Position numbers and translations under genes: made by a program. 64,000 nt of DNA, taken from contig NZ_JAUSUM010000001.1 in NCBI RefSeq assembly GCF_030813635.1, forward strand, positions 186,001-250,000. The letters are read 5' to 3'. This document shows positions 57,895 through 64,000 of the stretch, in pieces. Numbering within the stretch: position 1 is the first letter of the stretch; every line of letters begins with the position of its first letter. The DNA is from Salibacterium salarium (lineage in GTDB: Bacteria; Bacillota; Bacilli; Bacillales; Marinococcaceae). The notes beneath the pieces are model-generated. The model saw nothing but the letters and a program-made list of their open reading frames with translations. It was not told the origin of the DNA and made no database searches.

Positions 57895-58649
57895 TTATTT
57901 TTTTAATTTGAACACTATAAAGTCAGCACATCTAAAATCTTCTTCAAATGAAGGATATTTATTTAGCATATCTTTTGATGGCATAGGTTCTACAATATTT
58001 TCTATAACAAACCCCGTTTTGATTAAAATATTTATATAACTCGTTAATGTTCTATGGAAGAACAATATATTTTTTTATCACCTAAACTTTGTTCATACGC
58101 ACCTTCATAAAAGTATTTATCTACGTTCCAGTGCAACTTTTCACCGTTATCTGTTCTCTCCCAACCACACTCTGGAGTAACGAAGCAAGGATGTAATATC
58201 GAAAAAATAAAACTGCCTCCATCTGCTAATAACCGATACATTTCTTGAAATGCTTTTTCATAATTAGCAAGGTCTTGAATAACCATATTGGACACAATTA
58301 AATTAAAACTTTTATCTTCTAAAGTATTTAATTCCTCACAGTTACCTTGTTTATAATCAATCAATAAATCATGAGAAGTTCTTTCTTTCGCAATTTCTAT
58401 CATTCTTGGAGAATAATCAACTGCTGTCACATTGGCACCCGACTTGGTAAACATCCTACTTAAATACCCTTCACCACATCCAGCATCTAAAACTTTTTTG
58501 TTTTTTATATTCCCCATAAGTGAAAATAGAGTGGGGTTTAAGAAGACCTCTTTATGAAGGTCTCCTTGTTCAGTATGTTTTTTTGAGTATGTATCTGCAA
58601 AGGAATCCCATCTTTTTATCGCTTCTTCGGTACCTACATTTTGTTTCAT
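57895..58649 (-). pseudogene. SAM-dependent methyltransferase, frameshifted near its C-terminus
   Basis: The open part (58649 to 58044) encodes 201 residues of a class I methyltransferase: KRWDSFADTYSKKH, motif I VLDAGCGEGYLSRMF, VTAVDYSPRM and NLIVSNMVIQDL. It ends KKIYCSSIEH. In another frame the following bases read FFHRTLTSYINILIKTGFVI and a KDMLNKYPSFEEDFRCADFI stretch to a stop codon at 57895-57897, the expected end of such enzymes. Two extra bases around 58065 explain the break. GAGGGGG precedes the ATG. The small-molecule target is unknown. Confidence 0.7.
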
Positions 58650-59101
58650 TTTCTTAATTCCCCCTCAATGTCATTTTCTTTATTACTTTTAACTCCATTC
58701 CCTTTTCTTTCTATAACCTTCTTAAAGTATCCTGCCCCTTGTTCTTCTGTTTCTTCCTCCGTTTTCATATCGAATGGCCATCTTCATTTTCTTAACCGTA
58801 TCTTTATCTAATCTTATATTCCTTGCTGAGGCCATGCTCTGCGGAAATCATACATCTGCCAGCGGAGGTCGTTTGGCAGCACTCAACGATCAAAAAAGGA
58901 TGGAACTTGGGAATTTCCTAAGAGTTCTTTTTCATTTTGACCAAAAGAAAATACTTAAAAGTTGAAATCTGAACGTTTTCGTCGTCCGTCAAAAAATAAA
59001 TCACTGTTTAACCCTTGTCCTATCAGACTTTTTGGTATATCTGCCGTCTTGGTTTAATAAACTGTACTAATTCACCAAGATTGCAGTAGGAGGCGAGTGG
59101 T
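58650..59101. other. Intergenic region with R1 repeat fragment before spoIIID
   Basis: 450 bases without a real gene. At about 58826-58910 GCTGAGGCCATGCTCTGCGG, CATCTGCCAGCGGA and GGATGGAACTTGG echo the R1 blocks at 6670-6740 and 48785-48865. The last 120 bases should contain the spoIIID promoter; I could not place a convincing sigma-E consensus. Confidence 0.5.
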
Positions 59102-59380
59102 GTGCATGATTACATCAAAGAACGAACCATCAAGATGGGCAGGTATGTTGTCGAAACTCGCAAAACAGTTCGAACGATAGCAAGAGAATTCGGGGTTTCA
59201 AAAAGTACTGTTCATAAAGATTTAACCGAAAGACTGCCGGAAATTAACCCTGAACTTTCTGAACAGGTCAAGCATGTATTGGACTACCATAAATCCATCC
59301 GCCATCTTCGAGGAGGCGCAGCGACGAAAGTGAAATATGAAAAAGATAAACAAAGTTTTGAAACGGAACCTTCGCTTTAA
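59102..59380 (+). CDS. spoIIID: Sporulation transcriptional regulator SpoIIID
   Basis: 92 residues. Mother-cell DNA-binding regulator acting after sigma-E and before sigma-K. The protein starts HDYIKERTIKMGRYVVET, has the helix-turn-helix TIAREFGVSKSTVHKDLTER and the basic KSIRHLRGGAATKVKY, nearly as in B. subtilis. The start is GTG 59102, as in other bacilli, with GTAGGAGGCGAG upstream. It is followed by a terminator and mbl, the conserved order. Confidence 0.96.
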   Translation: MHDYIKERTIKMGRYVVETRKTVRTIAREFGVSKSTVHKDLTERLPEINPELSEQVKHVLDYHKSIRHLRGGAATKVKYEKDKQSFETEPSL

Positions 59381-59392
59381 TCCCATTTCTTA

Positions 59393-59443
59393 GAAGGCTG
59401 TCTCAAAAGAAACATATCCCCTTCTTTTAGGACAGTCTTTTGA
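59393..59443 (+). terminator. spoIIID terminator
   Basis: AAGGCTGTC pairs with GACAGTCTT (one wobble), with a weak inner GAA/TTC pairing in a long loop, followed by TTTTG. Moderate strength. Confidence 0.6.
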
Positions 59444-59546
59444 AAAAAACCATAAATTCGACAGATAATATGAAATATATTCCTCTTTCAGCAATTCTGT
59501 GATAAAATAATCAATTAGAGACTAACGACGTAAATAAAAAGCATGA

Positions 59547-59574
59547 TTGATGTCTAACTATGTAATACTATAAT
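59547..59574 (+). promoter_or_regulatory. mbl promoter
   Basis: TTGATG at 59547-59552, 16 bases, then TATAAT at 59569-59574; about 58 bases before the mbl ATG. Confidence 0.5.
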
Positions 59575-59632
59575 AATGAGAACTTTTAATATATAGGCAA
59601 GGATCGAAGGAATAAATAGGAGGAATGACGGC

Positions 59633-60637
59633 ATGTTTGGCAGGGATATCGGGATTGATTTGGGAACAGCGAATGTGCTCATACATATAAAAGGTCAAGG
59701 AATTGTACTAGATGAGCCTTCCGTCGTAGCTATTGATAAGCAAAGCGGTAATGTAATGGCAGTAGGAGTGGAAGCATTTCGAATGGTTGGACGGACACCT
59801 GGTAATATTATTGCTATCCGTCCTATGAAAGATGGAGTTATTGCAGATTTTGACCACACAGAAGCAATGCTTAATCATTTTCTTACCAAAGTTAACGCTA
59901 AAAGTATGATGTCTAAACCACGTATTTTGATTTGCTGCCCAACCAACATTACATCTGTGGAGCAAAAGGCTATTATCGAAGCAGCTGAAAAAAGCGGAAG
60001 CAAGAATGTCTTTATTGAAGAAGAACCGAAAGTCGCTGCTGTTGGAGCGGGAATGGATATTTTTCAACCGAGCGGAAACATGGTCGTGGATATCGGAGGC
60101 GGAACAACCGATGTGGCCGTCCTTTCAATGGGGTCCGTCGTTACAGCTGACTCGATAAAAACAGCAGGTGATCAGTTCGACTTAGATATTCTAAATTATA
60201 TTAAAAAGAAATATAAGCTATTAATTGGGGACCGTACAGCAGAAACGGTGAAAAAGGAAGTCGCAACTGTTGCCCCGAATGGCTCTGAAAGAGAACTTGA
60301 AATAAGAGGACGAGATATGGTGAACGGCCTGCCTCGAACCATTACGATTCATTCCTCGGAGATATATGAAGCGTTGACGGAATCGGTGAATCACATCGTA
60401 CAAGCTGCTAAAAATGTCCTTGAACAAACACCGCCGGAACTATCGGCAGATATTATTGACCGTGGTGTCATTCTCACAGGCGGCGGTGCTTTATTAAATG
60501 GTATCGATGAACTTCTTGGAGATGAGCTGAAGGTACCTGTTATTATCGCAGAAGAACCGATGAACTGTGTAGCAAATGGAACTGGCATCATATTAGAGAA
60601 CTTGGATAAAATGGCAAATAAAAAAGTGAAAATATAG
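59633..60637 (+). CDS. mbl: Rod shape-determining protein Mbl (MreB family)
   Basis: 334 residues, a bacterial actin that positions lateral wall synthesis at the membrane. Phosphate-1 loop IGIDLGTANVLIHIKGQGI, phosphate-2 VVDIGGGTTDVAVLSMG, adenosine motif ILTGGGALLNGIDEL, and the amphipathic start MFGRDIGID. The position between spoIIID and flhO identifies Mbl rather than MreB or MreBH. AGGAGG precedes the ATG. Confidence 0.94.
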   Translation: MFGRDIGIDLGTANVLIHIKGQGIVLDEPSVVAIDKQSGNVMAVGVEAFRMVGRTPGNIIAIRPMKDGVIADFDHTEAMLNHFLTKVNAKSMMSKPRILICCPTNITSVEQKAIIEAAEKSGSKNVFIEEEPKVAAVGAGMDIFQPSGNMVVDIGGGTTDVAVLSMGSVVTADSIKTAGDQFDLDILNYIKKKYKLLIGDRTAETVKKEVATVAPNGSERELEIRGRDMVNGLPRTITIHSSEIYEALTESVNHIVQAAKNVLEQTPPELSADIIDRGVILTGGGALLNGIDELLGDELKVPVIIAEEPMNCVANGTGIILENLDKMANKKVKI

Positions 60638-60674
60638 GATTGCTCGACTAGTCTAAATCAAAGGAGGATTTATC

Positions 60675-61508
60675 ATGCTAAGAGGTTTTTATGGTGCGGC
60701 GTCGGGAATGATTACTCAACAACGACGGACGGAGATGCTTACTGATAATATTTCGAACATCAATACTCCCGGTTACAAAGCGGACCAAGGTTCCAGCCGT
60801 ACGTTTCCAGAGATGCTTATTCATGCTCAAAATAATGACAATGTTCCCGGCGGAGGTTCCACCCCTATCGGAGAATTGGCGACTGGTGTTTACATGCAAG
60901 ATCGCACTCAGAATTTCAGCCAAGGGGACTTGCAGGAGACAGGCAATCAGACCGATATTGCGTTATGGCAAGATGATCTTCCAGAGAATGAAGACGGCGA
61001 GCAAGGAGCACTATTCTTCACTGTAACAAATGCGGACGGAGAAGAGCGTTATACGAGAAACGGGAATTTCACCGTGGATGGAGAAGGGTTTCTAACAACT
61101 AGTAATGGAAGCTATGTTCTTGGTGAAGATGGAGATCCGCTTGAGGTAGGGAATGCGAATTTTACTGTAACAGAAAATGGACTCGTTACGGATGAAGACG
61201 GGGAAGACGTTGGACAAATTGACATAGCTTACGCGGAAAATGCGAATGATTTGGTAAAAGAAGGCAATGGACTGTTGAGCTTAGAAGGGGAAGACGGTGA
61301 TCCGGAGGAACTTCCGAGTGCAATAGGTAATGATGCGATAGCGTATCAGCTGAACCAAGGTTCTATAGAACGTTCAAACGTAGACCCGAACCAAACGATG
61401 ACGCAGTTGATGAGTTCTTACCGCACGTTTGAATCAAATCAGCGGATGCTGCAAGCATATGATCAAAGTATGCAGCGTGCAGTGAGTGAAATTGGGCGAT
61501 TAGGATAA
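60675..61508 (+). CDS. flhO: Flagellar basal-body rod protein FlhO (FlgF/FlgG family)
   Basis: 277 residues. An axial rod protein exported by the flagellar type III system. N-terminal GFYGAASGMITQQRRTEMLTDN with SNINTPGYKADQG, and C-terminal NLS-type helices YRTFESNQRMLQAYDQSMQ, are the conserved rod ends. The central part is very acidic. AAGGAGG precedes the ATG. It is paired with flhP 25 bases later, as in B. subtilis mbl-flhO-flhP. Confidence 0.92.
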   Translation: MLRGFYGAASGMITQQRRTEMLTDNISNINTPGYKADQGSSRTFPEMLIHAQNNDNVPGGGSTPIGELATGVYMQDRTQNFSQGDLQETGNQTDIALWQDDLPENEDGEQGALFFTVTNADGEERYTRNGNFTVDGEGFLTTSNGSYVLGEDGDPLEVGNANFTVTENGLVTDEDGEDVGQIDIAYAENANDLVKEGNGLLSLEGEDGDPEELPSAIGNDAIAYQLNQGSIERSNVDPNQTMTQLMSSYRTFESNQRMLQAYDQSMQRAVSEIGRLG

Positions 61509-61533
61509 ACATTCAAAGGGGTGACAGACACTA

Positions 61534-62376
61534 ATGGATTCTTCCGTTTTGGCATCGGCAAATACAATGGGACAATTGCAGCAAAAACTGGATGGTATTT
61601 CAAATAATTTAGCAAACAGCGATACGACAGGTTATAAAAGAAGAGAATCGACGTTTTCTGATATGTTATTCCAACAAGTGGATAATCATTCTGAACCAAG
61701 GGATCAAACCGGTCGTTTGACACCGGATGGCTTGCGGGTCGGCACAGGCGCATCCATTGCACAAACTGCTTTACGCCTTGAACAAGGGGCATTGCAGGAA
61801 ACAGGACGAGAGTTGGACTTTGCGATAACCGAAAAAAATAACTTCTTCCAAGTAGAGTCGATGACAAATGGAGAAGCCGAAACCCAATACACGAAAGACG
61901 GCTCTTTTTATCTTTCTGAAAACCCGGAAGAGGAAGATGCATGGACTTTAGTAAATAATCAAGGGGATTATGTATTAGATGCTGATGGAGAGCGTATGGA
62001 TGTTCCAGCAGGAGCCAGCAACTTCAACTTAGGGGAAGACGGTACACTTCAAGCTACATTGGATGACGGAGAAGAAGTCGAAGTAGGCGAGATGGGTATG
62101 GCTCGCATTACGAAACCTCAATTGCTTGAAGGAACAGACGGAAACAACTTTCGACTGCCAGACCTTGATGAACTTGATTTAGAAGAAGCAGATGTGTTAG
62201 AGTTTGTTGCGGGTGAAGAGAGTCAACTGATTCAAGGATCATTGGAGAAATCCAATGTTGATATGGGTCAATCGATGACTGATATGATAAACACGCAGCG
62301 AAATTATTCTTTTAATGCCCGGGCTATTAGTCAGGGAGATCAGATGATGGGTCTTGTCAATAGCATTCGCGGCTAG
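61534..62376 (+). CDS. flhP: Flagellar basal-body rod protein FlhP (FlgG family)
   Basis: 280 residues, the second rod protein. N-terminal SSVLASANTMGQLQQKLDGIS, SNNLANSDTTGYKRRES, and C-terminal EKSNVDMGQSMTDMINTQRN with YSFNARAISQGDQMMGLVNS. The middle domain is acidic like FlhO. The two proteins share the same fold and probably sit in adjacent rod layers. AAAGGGGTGA precedes the ATG. Confidence 0.92.
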   Translation: MDSSVLASANTMGQLQQKLDGISNNLANSDTTGYKRRESTFSDMLFQQVDNHSEPRDQTGRLTPDGLRVGTGASIAQTALRLEQGALQETGRELDFAITEKNNFFQVESMTNGEAETQYTKDGSFYLSENPEEEDAWTLVNNQGDYVLDADGERMDVPAGASNFNLGEDGTLQATLDDGEEVEVGEMGMARITKPQLLEGTDGNNFRLPDLDELDLEEADVLEFVAGEESQLIQGSLEKSNVDMGQSMTDMINTQRNYSFNARAISQGDQMMGLVNSIRG

Positions 62377-62419
62377 AGTTACTCATGTATCTGTATTTTA
62401 AAAAACGGAGATTATGATT

Positions 62420-62707
62420 ATGGCTCAAAACGATGAAGCGTCTCAAACGCTAACTAGAGAACAAAGAAGAAAAGAGAAAGAAGAAAAGTCATCTTCCTCG
62501 CATGAGGAGAATAAGAAAACCCGCAAAAAGGGTCGAGAACGCCTTATTCCGATATGGGCAAGACTTCTCATAATTCTTGTATTGCTTATTCTCAGCGTTA
62601 TAGCTGGACTAATAACGGGTTATGGTATAGTTGGCGAGGGAGATACTTTCCAAATATTGAAATGGGAAACGTGGAGTAGATTTTTGGAATTTATAAATGG
62701 TGAATAA
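62420..62707 (+). CDS. EpuA-family small membrane protein
   Basis: 95 residues: a charged, disordered N-terminus of about 45 residues (Lys/Glu/Ser-rich), a KKGRERLIPIWARLL juxtamembrane segment, one membrane helix (IILVLLILSVIAGLITGYGI) and a short outer domain GDTFQILKWETW. This is the EpuA family (PF11772), often mislabelled as RNA polymerase beta subunit. GGAG is 9 nt from ATG 62420 and only 3 nt from ATG 62414, favouring the former. It follows flhP and precedes fabZ, as in many bacilli. The function is unknown. Confidence 0.8.
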   Translation: MAQNDEASQTLTREQRRKEKEEKSSSSHEENKKTRKKGRERLIPIWARLLIILVLLILSVIAGLITGYGIVGEGDTFQILKWETWSRFLEFINGE

Positions 62708-62716
62708 TTAGAAAGC

Positions 62717-62750
62717 AGGCTCCTTCTATTGACTTGGAGCCTTTTTTTTA
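62717..62750 (+). terminator. Terminator after the EpuA-type gene
   Basis: AGGCTCC and GGAGCCT form a 7-bp stem with a 12-nt loop and a T8 tail. Confidence 0.9.
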
Positions 62751-62800
62751 CATGTATAGGGTTTCATATTCTTAACATAAACAAAGAGGAGGATCATTAT

Positions 62801-63235
62801 ATGTTGTCAGTGGATGAAATAAAGGAGATTATTCCGCATCGCTATCCGTTTCTGCTCATTGACCAAATCACAGAGGTTGAGGAAGGAAAACGGGCTGTCG
62901 GGTTGAAAAATGTATCAGTTAATGAAGAATTTTTTAACGGGCATTTTCCGGATTATCCTGTGATGCCGGGGGTGCTTATCATTGAAGCGTTGGCACAAAC
63001 AGGGGCTGTCGCGATTTTGAAAAAGGAAGAAAACAAAGGAAAGCTGGCTTTGTTTGCAGGAGTAGAGAATTGCCGATTTAAATCGCAAGTAAAACCCGGA
63101 GACCAATTGACGTTAGAAACGGAAATTGTGAAATTACGAGGCAAAATTGGGAAAGGCAAAGGAATTGCGAAAGTAGGAGACACTGTTGCAGCTGAATTAG
63201 ATTTAATGTTTGCCATTCAAGATCCGACAGACTAG
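62801..63235 (+). CDS. fabZ: 3-hydroxyacyl-ACP dehydratase FabZ
   Basis: 144 residues, a hotdog-fold dehydratase of type II fatty acid synthesis. [14 protein letters not shown] near the N-terminus, the active-site His in [12 protein letters not shown] and the catalytic Glu in [12 protein letters not shown], then FRSQVKPGD-type sequence [19 protein letters not shown] precedes the ATG at 62801. In B. subtilis the same gene is ywpB, downstream of flhP. Confidence 0.96.
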   Translation: MLSVDEIKEIIPHRYPFLLIDQITEVEEGKRAVGLKNVSVNEEFFNGHFPDYPVMPGVLIIEALAQTGAVAILKKEENKGKLALFAGVENCRFKSQVKPGDQLTLETEIVKLRGKIGKGKGIAKVGDTVAAELDLMFAIQDPTD

Positions 63236-63255
63236 AAAGAGGAGGTATGACGACG

Positions 63256-63414
63256 ATGAAATCATGTTATATCGGAATAGGTATTCTATTATTGGTAACA
63301 CTTATAGGATCGATGCTAGGTACGTCTGATGATATTGTCGAACCTGTGATAGGAAGTGTGATTACCAGTCTAATATTTCTAGGATTGATCAAATGGGAAG
63401 GAAAACCAGAGTGA
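63256..63414 (+). CDS. Short two-helix membrane protein
   Basis: 52 residues with two hydrophobic segments (CYIGIGILLLVTLIGSMLG and VIGSVITSLIFLGLI) separated by TSDDIVEP. AGAGGAGG ends 10 nt before ATG 63256; the in-frame ATG at 63247 is too close to that site. It starts 20 bases after the fabZ stop codon with no terminator between, so it is co-transcribed. Not recognised as any named family. Confidence 0.6.
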   Translation: MKSCYIGIGILLLVTLIGSMLGTSDDIVEPVIGSVITSLIFLGLIKWEGKPE

Positions 63415-63486
63415 CAGCGTGATAGAGTGTTGCATACGTACATGAAGTCCTAGCGTTATAAGTTGAGTGATCGCTATGGATGGTTA

Positions 63487-63530
63487 AGAAAGAAGGGGCT
63501 GCCCGCATAAGTGGACAGCCCCTTCTTTGT
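63487..63530. terminator. Bidirectional terminator between convergent genes
   Basis: AAAGAAGGGGCTG and CAGCCCCTTCTTT form a perfect 13-bp stem with A and T runs on either side. It serves the fabZ operon and the reverse gene at the window edge. Confidence 0.85.
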
Positions 63531-63540
63531 GTTTCATGGA

Positions 63541-64000
63541 TTATTCTTCTGTTTCTACTTCTTCTGTTTCTTCAATTTCTTCGAATTCTTCAATTTCTTC
63601 CATTTGTTCTTCTTGCCATTCCATAAGCTCATCGTACGTCACGATTTCTTCGTCACTTTCTGGAAGGCCATACTCAAAGGAAATGTCTTCATTGAAGTTG
63701 CTTGAAGCAAGCCCGTAATCAAAGCCAAAACTCATTTCATCTTGTTCATCACTATAACTAACGGTTACGTCCCCAGCGTCATAGACAATCTGGTTATCTG
63801 CGTTAATTGCTTGGTGCATTTCAAAGTTATCTAGATTCAGATTTTCCAAGAGTTCTTCGATGTCTTCTTCTGATCCAACGTCCTCAATCGTTTCTCCATT
63901 TTCATCAAGACTTTGGATGTTAGAAGTGACCGCGTTGATAGCTGGTGCCGCTTCAGGGTTTTCAAGAATTGGTTCTAACTTAGGAAGAACTTCTTCTTCA
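63541..64000 (-). CDS. Acidic protein, partial (runs off the window edge)
   Basis: The reverse frame is open from the window edge to a stop codon at 63541-63543, giving at least 152 C-terminal residues. The visible part has LPKLEPILENPEAAPAINAV, a stretch with alternating residues (YDAGDVTVSYSDEQDEMSFGFDYG) and a last 25 residues that are almost all Glu, Ile and Met. Such a charged end points to an extracytoplasmic or disordered tail. The N-terminus is outside the window, so signal peptide and family cannot be judged. TTG 63849 is only an internal codon. Confidence 0.6.
   Translation of the reverse strand, partial: EEEVLPKLEPILENPEAAPAINAVTSNIQSLDENGETIEDVGSEEDIEELLENLNLDNFEMHQAINADNQIVYDAGDVTVSYSDEQDEMSFGFDYGLASSNFNEDISFEYGLPESDEEIVTYDELMEWQEEQMEEIEEFEEIEETEEVETEE

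Noticed and set aside
58774-58965. A 63-codon forward frame before spoIIID
   Set aside because: It runs through an R1 repeat fragment and has no ribosome site.

Overview
The window is a stretch of chromosome from a spore-forming member of the Bacillaceae. The evidence is gene content and order: rpoE-pyrG-spo0F-fbaA-tal-murA-glpX-rho-rpmE-tdk-prfA-prmC-spoIIR-ywlC-mntP-ywlE-rpiB-ywlG-glyA-upp-atp operon-murA-spoIID-spoIIQ, then spoIIID-mbl-flhO-flhP-fabZ. This closely follows the ywi-ywp side of the Bacillus subtilis chromosome. The species cannot be named from the sequence. The ATP synthase c subunit has the neutralophile-type motif, so an obligate alkaliphile is less likely. No rRNA, tRNA, CRISPR array, prophage or complete insertion sequence was seen.

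Layout. 1-8 kb: an aldo/keto reductase, an ornithine-cyclodeaminase-family enzyme, a PAP2 phosphatase, ywiB-argS, a XapX protein, an alpha/beta hydrolase and a cardiolipin-synthase-type phospholipase D. 8-14 kb: fadF behind a good FadR operator (acdA, its usual neighbour, is absent), rpoE, and pyrG with a CTP-type reiterative-initiation attenuator. 14-22 kb: spo0F, central carbon genes, murA, rho, a cysteine-free L31 and tdk. 22-33 kb: CoA-disulfide reductase, prfA-prmC, spoIIR, a dense DnaA-box cluster running into ywlC, then mntP, ywlE, rpiB, ywlG, glyA and upp. 33-44 kb: a Vpr-like subtilase and the complete atpZ-I-B-E-F-H-A-G-D-C operon. 44-49 kb: a DUF1722 protein, ywzB, a second murA, spoIID and spoIIQ. 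49-54.4 kb: a five-gene symporter/signalling operon with a perfect cre site. 54.4-59 kb: an accessory patch rich in decayed genes (a MarR gene with a stop codon, a frameshifted AbrB/Doc toxin-antitoxin pair, a frameshifted methyltransferase) beside a lactonase-like MBL hydrolase and a GH43 arabinosidase. 59-64 kb: spoIIID, mbl, flhO, flhP, an EpuA-type protein, fabZ and a partial acidic protein running off the edge.

How the parts work together. Housekeeping themes are cell-wall precursor supply (two MurA), membrane lipids (clsB, fabZ, fadF), nucleotides (pyrG, tdk, upp), translation (argS, prfA, prmC, L31, ywlC) and the F1Fo ATP synthase. Sporulation genes (spo0F, spoIIR, spoIID, spoIIQ, spoIIID) are spread among them. 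spoIIR and spoIIQ both carry sigma-F-type promoters with the same spacing.

Intergenic DNA is unusually structured. A dispersed repeat family is scattered through it, two copies of a 150-165 bp element have the same flanking sequence, and two unrelated tandem arrays both have a 21-bp period. The least understood system is the operon at 49.5-54.4 kb, where a Na+/solute symporter is co-transcribed with a cNMP-CBS-nucleotidyltransferase protein and a DnaQ-type exonuclease.
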